A stretch of 64,000 bases of DNA, taken from assembly GCA_002435825.1 (NCBI GenBank), contig DIVL01000066.1, positions 1 through 64,000 of the forward strand, written 5' to 3'. The notes under the pieces are model-generated. The model was given only the letters and a program-made list of their open reading frames with translations, ran no database searches and was not told the origin of the DNA. Below, piece by piece: positions 36,405-45,351 of this stretch (its first letter is position 1; every line of letters starts with the position of its first letter). This DNA is from Anaerolineaceae bacterium UBA6133. GTDB lineage: Bacteria > Chloroflexota > Anaerolineae > Anaerolineales > Anaerolineaceae. A program made the position numbers and the translations under genes.

Positions 36405-38227
36405 ACCTGATTTCCTGGGATTTTTATTTTTTTGACCGCTTCCAGCCAGAGGGCGCCGCTGGCATCGCTGGGCATGCGCCAGCCTGCCCGCGGTGAGAGG
36501 CTGAGCCCGAGCAGCTGAGGTCCGTCCGGGCTGGCAGAGCGTTTGAACTGCTGGCTGAAGAAGCGCCGATAGAAGGTTTTGAGCGTGGTCAGAATTTGTG
36601 CTGGCGTGTAATCATCCTGAAAACACTCCACGGCAAGTCCAAAGACTTGATCGGGGGTCATTTGCCTGCCGATGGCATAAAAGAGGAAGAAGTCGTGCAG
36701 CTCGTAAGGTCCCAGTACTTCTTCTGTCTTCTGGGGGGTTTCGCCTGTTTCGTCCAGCGGCAGCAATTCCGGTGAGATGGGTGCCCGCGCGATGTTTTGG
36801 GCAATGGCTTCGCCTGCCTGCCCGAAGAGGAACCTTCCAGCCCACACCAAAAGCCGCAAAAGCAGGGTCTTTGGCAGACCACAGTTGACGTTGTACATGC
36901 TCATGTGATCCCCGTTAAAGGTACACCAGCCGAGAGCAATTTCGGAGAGGTCGCCCGTGCCCACCACCAGCGCGTTTTGCTGATTGGCGAGGTCCATCAG
37001 GATCTGGGTGCGCTCGCGAGCCTGGGCATTCTCGAAGGTAACGTCATGGATTCCCTCGGGATGATCAATATCTTCCAGGTGCATCGAAATTGCAGGACCA
37101 ATCGGGATTGTGCGCTGCGTCACGCCCGCCAGGTCCGCCAGCGAAGTGGAACGTTCGCGGGAAGAGAGGCTGCTGCCCGGACCGGGCATGTAGATTGTGA
37201 GGATGTCCTTGCGCTCCAGTCCCAGGCGGTCGAACGCGCGGCAGCAGACCAACAGCGCCTGGCTCGAGTCTGCCCCACCGCTTAAGCCCAGGATCACCTT
37301 GCGCTGGCGCGTGTGCAGCAGGCGCCGCATCAGACCCGAAGACTGGATCTCCAGTAGCCGCGCGAATTGTTTTTCAGGCGCTTTGGTGCTGATAAATGGA
37401 AAGCGAGCTGGCTGCCCGTGCTCTATCACAGTCTGCGGGAAAGGAACCGAAATTTTCGCCGCTGGATCGACAACCGCCTGGATAATCTGGGTTTCGAATG
37501 TAAGTTCTGGAGCTGCTGCCAGGCAATGCCCGTTTTGCCAGATCTCGGCTTTTCCGGAGAAGACCTGGTCGGTCGTGGATTCACTGGCACCAGCAGAACA
37601 AATCACTGTAACGCCCTGCCTGGTGGCGGGGTCAAAAGCGGTCTGTGGAAGCTCCACAGCCGGCGCAAGGGCAGGCAAATCGATCAGGTTGATCAGCAAA
37701 TCAGCTCCCGCTGCGCCTGGCGGCTGATGACCGAGCAGAATTTCAACCTCTCCGAAGCGGAATGAGTGGCTGGCATTCAGAGGCAGCGACCTGCCTCCCA
37801 GTTTCACTTGAGGTTGCACTGGCAGGAGGACTGAGGGGCTTAGTGCCGGGCTGTCCGGCCAGGGGGCAAGCATCAGCACTTCCACCTGCCCGCCGCTGAG
37901 TAGCGCCACACCGTCAAAGACCTCTTCTCCAACCGCCAGGGGAAGCCCCAGCAGCACTTTGGAGGGAGTGCCGGCGGTCAGAGGAGCCAATTCAGTCAAG
38001 GCCTGCAGTGCCGCGTCTTGCAGCAGCTTCTGGCGGAACAGATCCCCACAGCTCGCCCCGGTCAGGCACAGCCGGGGGAAGATGATCCAATCCGAATTAC
38101 TGGGGTTGAGGCTTGCTAGGGCGTTTTGGATTTGCGCACGGTTAAATGCCACGTCCGCCACGCGGACTTCCGGAATCACCATTGCCAGGTGTAAATTTGA
38201 ACCCGTTGAATCTGTTTCGTTTTGCAT
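36401..38227 (-). CDS. nadE: NAD synthetase with degenerate glutaminase domain
   Basis: A 608-residue NAD+ synthetase. The C-terminal synthetase domain (about 290-600) is intact with P-loop-like LGLSGGADSSQALLV, PGPGSSLSSRERSTSLADLA and GTGDLSEIALGWCTFNGDHM. The N-terminal nitrilase-fold domain (about 10-260) aligns with glutamine amidotransferase NadE in IPEVRVADVAFN, CLTGASCGDLF and SESTTDQVFSG, but the catalytic Glu is Arg52 (FPRLCLTG), the Lys region reads LAPWPDSPA, and the VEIC-E-D motif reads VEILLG. It therefore probably uses free ammonia. First gene of the nadE, nadD::pncC, comEC run. Confidence 0.9.
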   Translation of the reverse strand: MQNETDSTGSNLHLAMVIPEVRVADVAFNRAQIQNALASLNPSNSDWIIFPRLCLTGASCGDLFRQKLLQDAALQALTELAPLTAGTPSKVLLGLPLAVGEEVFDGVALLSGGQVEVLMLAPWPDSPALSPSVLLPVQPQVKLGGRSLPLNASHSFRFGEVEILLGHQPPGAAGADLLINLIDLPALAPAVELPQTAFDPATRQGVTVICSAGASESTTDQVFSGKAEIWQNGHCLAAAPELTFETQIIQAVVDPAAKISVPFPQTVIEHGQPARFPFISTKAPEKQFARLLEIQSSGLMRRLLHTRQRKVILGLSGGADSSQALLVCCRAFDRLGLERKDILTIYMPGPGSSLSSRERSTSLADLAGVTQRTIPIGPAISMHLEDIDHPEGIHDVTFENAQARERTQILMDLANQQNALVVGTGDLSEIALGWCTFNGDHMSMYNVNCGLPKTLLLRLLVWAGRFLFGQAGEAIAQNIARAPISPELLPLDETGETPQKTEEVLGPYELHDFFLFYAIGRQMTPDQVFGLAVECFQDDYTPAQILTTLKTFYRRFFSQQFKRSASPDGPQLLGLSLSPRAGWRMPSDASGALWLEAVKKIKIPGNQV

Positions 38228-38312
38228 ATTGAAACTCTAACCTAATCATAACAAGTTTTTTGCAGAAAACTGATAAAATCAACAGGTTATTTAAACCCAC
38301 AGGCGGTGGCTT

Positions 38313-39758
38313 ATGAAATCTGGTTTGCGTTCCATTAAATTATTGCTAATCCTGGTTTTGATCAGTTTTATTGGCATCACCCCTGCCTCCTCGGCAAAAG
38401 AACTAAATTTGCCTGACCCATATGATTGCTACCGGTCTTACGTAACTATTAATAGTCGCATGGCTGAGCTGACCGATCTCTACCCAGGTCTGGTTCGCGT
38501 GAAAACGATCGGTCAAAGCTTTGAGGGACGTTCTATCCAGGTGCTTCAACTCGGCACAGAAGTTGAAACCAACACCAAACCCCGACTGGTGCTCGTCAGT
38601 GGGCTGAAAGCCAACGCGCTGGCTCTGGTGGAACTCAACCTGCTGTTTGCCGAAAATCTGCTGGAATTATATGGAGAAGATGCCAACGCCAACTGGCTTT
38701 TGGAAGAAACTGAGATTCATTTGATTGTAGTTGCCAACCCGGATGGCAGGCTGATCGCCGAGCAGCAGGCGCTCGATGGAGACATTCCAACCTGGACCAA
38801 AAATAGGAATCTTGAGGGATGTAGCACTGGCGATGGGGGTGTGTTACTCGACCTCAATTTTAGTTACGAGTGGGCACCCATAACCACAGATGCGTGCGCA
38901 CCCAACTATCCAGGTCCATTAGAAGCCTCAGAACTTGAAACCCAAGCAATAGAGGAATACCTGGAGCAAATCCTGGCGCAAAATCCCGAAAGGTCTCTGG
39001 TCATCGATCTGCAAAACGAAGGCGATTCCACATTTTCTGACATGCTGATCACCCCCTTCCTTTACAGCAAAATTGCGGAAAATCTGCTTGAGGACGAGCT
39101 CTATATGATCGCAAACAAGCTCACTTACAATAGCCAGCCGATGCCTCTGCGCGGCAGCAGCGATGATATCAGGATCCTTACTGGGAATTTAACCGACTTT
39201 GCCTTTAGTCAACTCCATGCGCCTTCCCTGCGTTTCAACCTCGGACCGCAGATGGCTGGAGGTGACGTTACCAGCTGCTGGTATTTCAACGAGTACCTGG
39301 AACCCGAGGGATTGGCTTCCCTTACCCGCGCTGCTCTGCTGGCAGCAGGATCCTTAGCCCAGGCACAAGGACCGGAAATTACTTTCACGAACATAGAAAA
39401 TAGCTTCTATATCTCCCACATTGTGGGACAGGCAAATGATATGAGTTTTTATAAGCTTCCGCTCTCCCAAGAAGAATACAGCGCGGTTCATCATGTCTCT
39501 TTTTCTGTTGACACCCCTCCCTGGCAGACAGACGCCGTTTTTACCCAGGTCAATTGGTCTGAGCCTGTTTCCGAAGCTCCATTCGCGATGGACTTCGAGC
39601 ATACCTTCCATTTTGCAGAACTGACGCCAGGCAAACACATGGTTTACTTCCAGGCATGGGATACAGACCCTTCGGGGGAGCCAGGTCAGGCAGGCATGAT
39701 CAACGCCTTTGAAATCAGCGTGCCTTTTTACACCTTTGTTCCGCTCTTAATTCGTTAA
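38313..39758 (+). CDS. Secreted M14-fold pseudopeptidase
   Basis: A 481-residue secreted paralogue of the M14 carboxypeptidase at 28.4 kb. It aligns over most of its length (YDCYRSY with YPCYRTL; NANWLLEETEIHLIVVANPDGR with the same region of the enzyme), but the site is gone: GIHARE becomes GLKANA (99-102), DLNR becomes DLNF (183), DLH becomes DLQ (234) and FEVG becomes FNLG (309). Signal peptide about 1-28; it ends in FYTFVPLLIR, the shared tail. It likely binds peptide or glycan termini without cleaving. It is divergent from nadE and ends 8 bp before the AT-rich origin candidate. Confidence 0.85.
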   Translation: MKSGLRSIKLLLILVLISFIGITPASSAKELNLPDPYDCYRSYVTINSRMAELTDLYPGLVRVKTIGQSFEGRSIQVLQLGTEVETNTKPRLVLVSGLKANALALVELNLLFAENLLELYGEDANANWLLEETEIHLIVVANPDGRLIAEQQALDGDIPTWTKNRNLEGCSTGDGGVLLDLNFSYEWAPITTDACAPNYPGPLEASELETQAIEEYLEQILAQNPERSLVIDLQNEGDSTFSDMLITPFLYSKIAENLLEDELYMIANKLTYNSQPMPLRGSSDDIRILTGNLTDFAFSQLHAPSLRFNLGPQMAGGDVTSCWYFNEYLEPEGLASLTRAALLAAGSLAQAQGPEITFTNIENSFYISHIVGQANDMSFYKLPLSQEEYSAVHHVSFSVDTPPWQTDAVFTQVNWSEPVSEAPFAMDFEHTFHFAELTPGKHMVYFQAWDTDPSGEPGQAGMINAFEISVPFYTFVPLLIR

Positions 39759-40096
39759 TTCTTTTAAAGGATTTAACTCTTTTATTTTCATTATTTAATT
39801 AAGTAGTAATAAGTAATAGGGGCTGTTGAAAGTGGGGAAAACCGTACTTCATGGCGGAATATTGCTGGTCTGAACGGGGTGGAAAGATGATTTCTTCTTT
39901 CCACAGCTGTCTGTGGATAATTTGGAGTTGTTTTACTGTTATCAACAGGGACATGAGACCTGAAAATTGATGAAGGGTTCCATCCACAGTCGGTCCAGAT
40001 TTATCCCCGACGTTTCAAGAATTCACACCTGGTAATTCACAGACTCTTGGCTGGATATCCACAGCAAAAGGGCAGTTTATCCACAGGTTATTCACA
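39759..40096. other. Candidate chromosomal replication origin (oriC)
   Basis: The 333-bp gap has a very AT-rich left part (39760-39820) that ends in the DnaA-trio-like AAGTAGTAATAAGTAATAGG (39801-39820), followed by DnaA-box-like 9-mers: TGTGGATAA (39912-39920, minus), TTATCAACA (39939-39947), TTATCCCCG (40001-40009), TAATTCACA (40033-40041), ATATCCACA (40055-40063), TTATCCACA (40077-40085) and TTATTCACA (40088-40096). Two of these are exact consensus. Three parS sites and dnaN lie within 16 kb. No dnaA is adjacent. Fits oriC; function unproven. Confidence 0.65.
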
Positions 40097-41099
40097 AACC
40101 GTAATTCTGACGGTATTTTCTGAGGATGGTATCGCCGGCGTCGATGAAGTGGTCCAGGGCTTGAAGCAGGTCGTCTTTGCGCTCAGGAACAAAATCAAGC
40201 GCGGACAGGAATTGCAGCCAATTCTCCTGTTGGGCGGGCTCATCTGCCAGCACCACGTCCGCCTGGCGCCAGGTTTCGAGCATAGGCCAGAGCACGGCGT
40301 GCAGCGCGTCGCCCTCCGCCAGGGCATCACAAGCGTTGAGGAAGTAGCCCTTGCGATGGCGTGAAATGTTCGGCGGGCAGTTGGGAATGGTGCTGGCGCT
40401 TCGCAGGGCAAACTCCCAGGCTGGACGCCAATCGCGGTATAGATCCAGGCTCATCTTGTCATTGCCAACCAGCCTGGCAAGCTCCCCCGAAAGAGAGGCT
40501 TGCCCGAGCGCCTGAGCACTTTCGGGAAAGGCGATCATAAAGCGGCGGATGGTCAGAGCAGGTCCGTTCAGGGCAGCGATCGTGTTGGCGGACGCGCCAG
40601 TGGTCTTGAAATAAAGGTCCATCCATTCCTGAAATCTGATCTCCTGCTCATCGTTGAGGTCGAACCACTGCTGACGGGCTTTCTCATTGAATTTTTGGGC
40701 ACGGGCATGGATGTTTTCAGGGGTGTCGAATTGGGAACTAACGCCTGCTTGGATAAATTCGAGCCAGTGATTGGTGTCGTGGAGGATATTGCCGTGATTG
40801 CAGAGCGAAAAGCCGATCCATGGGTTCTGCCGCAGGCGGCGATGATAGGTGTAGTAGGACTGGTGATGGTGTTCGATGTCGAGCGAAACCTCGTAGGTCA
40901 CCCGCAGCACTTCGCGCGATTGGGCAGGATATTCCTTGTGAACAAAGACCATATCTATGTCGGTTGTGCCGCCCAGCAGGGGTTCTTCGCTGGTGACGGA
41001 TCCGGTCAGGTAAACCGCAACGATGTCGTTTGGCTGACGCAGCCTCCTGGCAACGTGGTCGCGTGCGGTTTTGGTGAGCATTTCCGTATTGATGCGCAT
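40092..41099 (-). CDS. Nucleotidyltransferase-domain protein
   Basis: A 335-residue protein with a pol-beta-type nucleotidyltransferase core near the N terminus: VYLTGSVTSEEPLLGGTTDIDMVFVHKE gives GS and the DxD pair, and a later VSLDIEHH supplies the third acid. The C-terminal 180 residues are helical and of unknown family. It may nucleotidylate a small molecule or protein. GGAG lies 6 nt before the ATG, and it follows the second deoxynucleoside kinase gene by 9 bp, so cotranscription is likely. Its last codons overlap the final DnaA box. Confidence 0.75.
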   Translation of the reverse strand: MRINTEMLTKTARDHVARRLRQPNDIVAVYLTGSVTSEEPLLGGTTDIDMVFVHKEYPAQSREVLRVTYEVSLDIEHHHQSYYTYHRRLRQNPWIGFSLCNHGNILHDTNHWLEFIQAGVSSQFDTPENIHARAQKFNEKARQQWFDLNDEQEIRFQEWMDLYFKTTGASANTIAALNGPALTIRRFMIAFPESAQALGQASLSGELARLVGNDKMSLDLYRDWRPAWEFALRSASTIPNCPPNISRHRKGYFLNACDALAEGDALHAVLWPMLETWRQADVVLADEPAQQENWLQFLSALDFVPERKDDLLQALDHFIDAGDTILRKYRQNYGL

Positions 41100-41108
41100 G
41101 AGAACTCC

Positions 41109-41747
41109 TTAATCGGACAGGGGCAAACTTTCCTGGTAGGGCACAAGCTGCAGAGCCTGGCGGATGCGGTTGATCATGTACTGCAGCGCCTGTGGGTTAG
41201 CGATGAAATCGAGATCATCAGTGTCGATCACAAGCAAACGCTGCTGCCATTTTGGCATGTTGATGAAGTTCTCGTAGGCTTCGGCCAACTCCTCGATGTA
41301 AGCCCGTTCCATGCTGCGTTCGTAGGGGCGATCTCGGTGGGCGATGCGGTGCATCAGCGTGTCGGTATTGGCGCGTAAGAAGACCAATAGATCGGGTTGG
41401 GGGATCTTATCCGCCAGGGCAAAGTGAACCTTTTGATAAATATCGAGTTCATCTCCACCCAGGTTGATCCCGGCAAAGAGCGCGTCTTTATCGAAGGTGT
41501 AATCTGAAACAAGATTCCGATCCGCCGCCAGGGTGGATGGAATCACCTGGTGTTGATGGGTATAGCGGCTCATCAGGAAAAAAATCTGGGTTTGAAAGGC
41601 ATAGCGCTGTCGGTCAGCATAAAAACTGCCAAGAAAAGGATTTTCCTCAAAGACTTCCAGCAGCAGATCAGCCTCAAAGGCTTTATGAATTAGACGCGCA
41701 AGGGTGGTTTTTCCGACACCAATGACACCTTCAATGGCTATGTACAC
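41109..41747 (-). CDS. Deoxynucleoside kinase (copy 2)
   Basis: A 212-residue deoxynucleoside kinase-family enzyme: P-loop GVIGVGKTTLARL, EVFEENPFLGSFYAD, and LAADRNLVSDYTFDKDALFA, where the usual DRS is DRN. LID region RDRPYERSMERAYIEELAEAYE. The GTG at 41747 is the only reasonable start (GGAG 9 nt upstream). It differs from copy 1 in the substrate-site and DRS region, so different deoxynucleoside preference is likely. Confidence 0.88.
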   Translation of the reverse strand: MYIAIEGVIGVGKTTLARLIHKAFEADLLLEVFEENPFLGSFYADRQRYAFQTQIFFLMSRYTHQHQVIPSTLAADRNLVSDYTFDKDALFAGINLGGDELDIYQKVHFALADKIPQPDLLVFLRANTDTLMHRIAHRDRPYERSMERAYIEELAEAYENFINMPKWQQRLLVIDTDDLDFIANPQALQYMINRIRQALQLVPYQESLPLSD

Positions 41748-41804
41748 AATCGTTCACTCCGTCTGATTGAGATATTAAAAATATACCACAAAGGACTTCC
41801 AAGG

Positions 41805-42587
41805 CTAACAGACAGGCAAATTTGAGCCCTTAAGCTGCTCGTGCAGCAGACGCGCGGCTTCGATGAATTCCGGCAGATAGCGCATGGCATCGGTGCGCGG
41901 ACGGGGTAATGTGATGGGCAGGTCCATGATCAAACGCGCTGGACGGCAGGTGAGCACCAGCACGCGATCAGCCAGAAAAATTGCCTCTGAAATGGAATGG
42001 GTTACCATCAAGACGGTTTTGCGCCGCTCGTTCCAGATGCGCAACAGTTCATCACCCATGCGTTCGCGGGTCAGCGCGTCCAGCTGACCAAAGGGCTCAT
42101 CCAGCAGCAATATTTCCGGATCCTGCACCAGGCAGCGCGCGATTGCAACCCGCTGAGCCATCCCACCGGAAAGATCGTGGGGATAAGCCTTTTCAAAACC
42201 CTCGAGCCCCACCAGGTGGATCATCTCCTGGGTTAAGCTGGAAATTTCTGCGTCAGGGCGGTGATCGATCTCGAGCGGCAAGCTGATGTTATCCCTGAGC
42301 GTTCGCCAGGGGAGCAAATTCGGTTTCTGGAAGACCAGTCCGGTTAGTGCCTTGCCCTCAGACCCGCCCGGAAACAGCACCTTTCCACCCTTAGGCTGAA
42401 TCAAACCCGCCACAGCTCGCAGAAGCGTGCTTTTTCCACCACCTGAAGGTCCAACAATGCAAACAAAGGCATTGCGCGCAATCGAAAAACTGATTTTGTC
42501 GAGAACCTCGAGGCTGCCGTCGCTGTCAACGAAAGACACCTCAAGATCACTCACCTGCAGGGCAATCTCACTGGGTGAAAGCGTCAC
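41805..42587 (-). CDS. ABC importer ATP-binding protein (SsuB/TauB/ThiZ type)
   Basis: A 260-residue ATPase: Walker A GPSGGGKSTLLRAVAGL, signature LSGGMAQRVAIAR, Walker B ILLLDEPFGQLDALTRERM and the H-loop VTHSISEAI. The start is the GTG at 42587, with GGGAGG 6 nt upstream; ATGs further upstream have no SD. It overlaps the end of the substrate-binding gene by 20 bp. It energises import of the substrate taken up by the adjacent binding protein and permease. Confidence 0.88.
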   Translation of the reverse strand: MTLSPSEIALQVSDLEVSFVDSDGSLEVLDKISFSIARNAFVCIVGPSGGGKSTLLRAVAGLIQPKGGKVLFPGGSEGKALTGLVFQKPNLLPWRTLRDNISLPLEIDHRPDAEISSLTQEMIHLVGLEGFEKAYPHDLSGGMAQRVAIARCLVQDPEILLLDEPFGQLDALTRERMGDELLRIWNERRKTVLMVTHSISEAIFLADRVLVLTCRPARLIMDLPITLPRPRTDAMRYLPEFIEAARLLHEQLKGSNLPVC

Positions 42588-43536
42588 TGAATGCCTCCCT
42601 GACATCAATTTCATTAGTCATTAAGCCCAGGTCGAGCAAAACGGTCTGCATATTCTCCCAACGCTTAACCTGTAACTCCGAAGTGTCTGGTTCAAGCCGC
42701 CAAATCTTAATCGATTCCAGCAAAACCTGCTTTTGGATGGGATCGTCAGCTGCCAGATTTTCCACGTACTTCCGGCTGACTTCGTAAGCCATGTCTGGAT
42801 CGGCGGCTGTGGCTGCCAGGGCTTCATGCATGGCATTCACCATCGCCTGGACCAGGTCAGGGCGCTCGTTCACCGATTTCTCATTAGTCACCAGGCAGTT
42901 GCCCACCAGCGAGAGAGCATCTGCCACTCTCAGAAGGTCAATTTCGTAACCCCGGGCTCGCAGTTGCACGGGTTCGTTTGCCAGGTAGACTACCACTGCA
43001 TCCACTTGTTCGGTGACCAGCGCCTCCACCTGCGTGAAGCCGATCGATCGCAGCGCGTAATCGGCATCGCCCAATCCGGCGTGGGCAGCCAAAGCCTCAA
43101 AACCGATATAGTTTGCGCCGTATAGTCCAGGCAGACCGATCACCTTGCCGCGCAGGTCAGTCGGCTCGCTGATCTGGCTGGTCTTGAGAGAAGCTACTCC
43201 AACCGGATAGTCTTTGTACCATTCACTCACCGAAATTACCGGCAAGCCCTGGGCGCGGCTGAGCAGCACCTGCTCACCGGACGCAATCATGAACTGCTGA
43301 TTGTCCGAACCTACCAGCGCCACCAGGTCGGCTTCGTTGCCATAAGCCAGGCTCACTTCCAAACCATATTTGTCAAAAATCCCCTTTTCAATCGCAACAT
43401 AAAACGGAGCGAACTGGATGTTCGGAATGTAGGTCAGGTTGAGTGTGACTTTTGTGATGGCGGGTTCCGGGCTGGATGGTTTGCAGGCGGTCAGTGCCAA
43501 ACAAATGATCAGTGCGAAAAATATCAACCGTTTCAT
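42568..43536 (-). CDS. ABC importer substrate-binding lipoprotein, NMT1/THI5 family
   Basis: A 322-residue lipoprotein: signal FALIICLALTAC with lipobox LTAC, then an NMT1/THI5-like domain (LNLTYIPNIQFAPFYVAIEKG; DNQQFMIASGEQVL; DLRGKVIGLPGLYGANYIGF). This family includes binding proteins for thiamine precursors (ThiY), and for riboflavin in Chloroflexus (RibY), so a pyrimidine or flavin-like vitamin precursor is plausible. No TPP or FMN riboswitch is visible upstream. AGGAG precedes the ATG at 43536. Substrate not determinable. Confidence 0.82.
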   Translation of the reverse strand: MKRLIFFALIICLALTACKPSSPEPAITKVTLNLTYIPNIQFAPFYVAIEKGIFDKYGLEVSLAYGNEADLVALVGSDNQQFMIASGEQVLLSRAQGLPVISVSEWYKDYPVGVASLKTSQISEPTDLRGKVIGLPGLYGANYIGFEALAAHAGLGDADYALRSIGFTQVEALVTEQVDAVVVYLANEPVQLRARGYEIDLLRVADALSLVGNCLVTNEKSVNERPDLVQAMVNAMHEALAATAADPDMAYEVSRKYVENLAADDPIQKQVLLESIKIWRLEPDTSELQVKRWENMQTVLLDLGLMTNEIDVREAFSDAFTQ

Positions 43537-43546
43537 TGTTTTCTCC

Positions 43547-44359
43547 TTAAACTTCCTTACGCCAGGTTTGCCATGAAAGGACTTTATTCTCAAGCAGCAG
43601 CACCAGGCCGTAGAGGCTGGCTGCCAGCACTACCAAGCAAATGACCGCCACAAAGACCAGGGCGGTGTCATACTGACCGCGACCAACGTTGATCAGAAAT
43701 CCCAGTCCGCGGTCTGAGGCTACCAGCTCACCCACAATCGCGCCGATCACCGACAGACTCGCCCCAACACGCAGACCGCCAAGGAACACCGGCAGAGCGG
43801 CAGGGATTTCGAGGTGGCGCAGTGTCTGGGCAGGGGTAGCTCGCAGAGAACGCATCACTTCACGCAAATCAGGTGAGACATCCCTCAGCCCTACCAGTGT
43901 GTTAACCAGCACCGGGAAGAAAACCGTCAGAGAGCAAATAAGCACTTTGCTGAGCAAACCCGGGCCGAACCAAATGACCAACAAAGGTGCAACGGCAGCC
44001 ATGGGAATGGACTGACTGCCCACCAGGAAGGGTGAGAGCAAACGCTCAGCCAACGGGGATTTGGAAAGGGCATAGCCAAGGAGCGTGGCAGCACTAATAC
44101 CGAAAAGCAACCCCAGCAGGATTTCCCCCAAAGTAGCGGAAAAGTGGCGCCAGAGCAATCCAGTTCTGAAGACATCAATGAATTTTTTACCTACTTCGGC
44201 AGGGCTGGGCAGGATAAAGCCTGGCAGATTCAACACTATCACCAGCACTTGCCAGATCAGCAGGAAGAGTAATAAGGATAATAACAGCAGAAGCAGACGG
44301 TTTCTGCTCAGGCGCTGCCAGAAACCAATCTTAATGGCTGAAAAAGGAGTCTCATTCAT
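43547..44359 (-). CDS. ABC importer permease (SsuC/ThiX-like)
   Basis: A 270-residue integral membrane protein with about six helices; the BPD_transp_1 core carries the EAA-like loop (EVMRSLRATPAQTLRHLEIPAALP) that contacts the ATPase. First helix LLLLLLSLLLFLLIWQVLVIVL. It is the first gene of the permease, binding protein, ATPase operon, 10 bp upstream of the binding protein gene. No good SD precedes the ATG at 44359. Confidence 0.88.
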   Translation of the reverse strand: MNETPFSAIKIGFWQRLSRNRLLLLLLSLLLFLLIWQVLVIVLNLPGFILPSPAEVGKKFIDVFRTGLLWRHFSATLGEILLGLLFGISAATLLGYALSKSPLAERLLSPFLVGSQSIPMAAVAPLLVIWFGPGLLSKVLICSLTVFFPVLVNTLVGLRDVSPDLREVMRSLRATPAQTLRHLEIPAALPVFLGGLRVGASLSVIGAIVGELVASDRGLGFLINVGRGQYDTALVFVAVICLVVLAASLYGLVLLLENKVLSWQTWRKEV

Positions 44360-44469
44360 GGTTCGATTCTATTGCTCCAGGTAGTTGAGTATACGATACT
44401 TGGGGGTTTCCTTGTAGGTCAAGGTCTTTAAATTGGAAATCGAGATTCGATCTCGGCTATAATAACAGA

Positions 44470-45351
44470 ATGCAAACAATGACCCCCTTTATTCCCAAGA
44501 ATATCCTGCTGATGCCGAATGCGGCGGTTCCAAAAGCCTCGCTTCTGGCTGACCGCATCTCTGCGTGTCTGAAAACACACGCCGTGAACCACAACATCTT
44601 CTGCTACGATTACGAGCATCCTACTCAGCTTCCCAAGATTGAAGGACACGACCTGATTATCGTCATAGGTGGAGATGGCACGCTTCTGAGAGCTGGTCAC
44701 TTCTGCGCCCCGCTCGATATTCCCTTGCTGGGCGTTCAGGCCGGACGGCTGAGCTTCCTGGTCGAATTAAACGAGATTGAAATTGAGAGCAACCTCAAGC
44801 GTTTGCTTTCTGCAGATTACCGTATTGAAAGACGCATGATGCTCCAGGCTGAGTTTCTCGAAAATGGCGAAGTCAAGCAGCGCTGGGATGTGATCAACGA
44901 AGCGCTTATCTCGCGGGGGAGAGATGCCCGTCCAATCGAAGTGCGTGTAGACCTTAATGAAGGCTACATGATGTCCTACATCGCCGACGGTCTGATTGTA
45001 GCGACGGCGACTGGCTCTACGGCTTATGCCCTGGCTGCCGGGGGACCGATACTCCCGCCAGAACTGCGCAATATGCTCGTTTTGCCCATCGCACCGCACC
45101 TTTCGCTTGACCGTGCTGTCGTACTGGCGGAAGGCGCGGTTGTCAACCTGCACGCAATCAGCGATTTTGAGGTGGTGTTCAGCGTGGATGGCACGAAACC
45201 GATCTCCATTGGTCCAGAAAACAACATTTGCGTTACAGCGAACAAAAAATCCCTGCTGATGGTGCGATTTGGTGAACCCAATTACTTTTATCGCGATCTT
45301 GCCGGCATACTACAGCGGAATCCGATCCTTGAAAAGAAATCCAATGGCTGA
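44470..45351 (+). CDS. nadK: NAD kinase
   Basis: A 293-residue ATP-NAD kinase: the GGDGTLLRAGH motif, LGVQAGRLSFLVE, DVINEALISRG and the C-terminal TGSTAYALAAGGPILPP signature. It makes NADP+ from NAD+. It fits with nadE and nadD::pncC a few kb away, though separated by the origin candidate. Its end overlaps the next gene by 8 bp, and recN follows, giving a nadK, unknown membrane protein, recN unit; nadK-recN linkage is common in bacteria. Confidence 0.93.
   Translation: MQTMTPFIPKNILLMPNAAVPKASLLADRISACLKTHAVNHNIFCYDYEHPTQLPKIEGHDLIIVIGGDGTLLRAGHFCAPLDIPLLGVQAGRLSFLVELNEIEIESNLKRLLSADYRIERRMMLQAEFLENGEVKQRWDVINEALISRGRDARPIEVRVDLNEGYMMSYIADGLIVATATGSTAYALAAGGPILPPELRNMLVLPIAPHLSLDRAVVLAEGAVVNLHAISDFEVVFSVDGTKPISIGPENNICVTANKKSLLMVRFGEPNYFYRDLAGILQRNPILEKKSNG

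Noticed and set aside
44360..44469. TPP or FMN riboswitch before the ABC importer
   Set aside because: No conserved THI-box or RFN sequences in the 110-bp upstream region.
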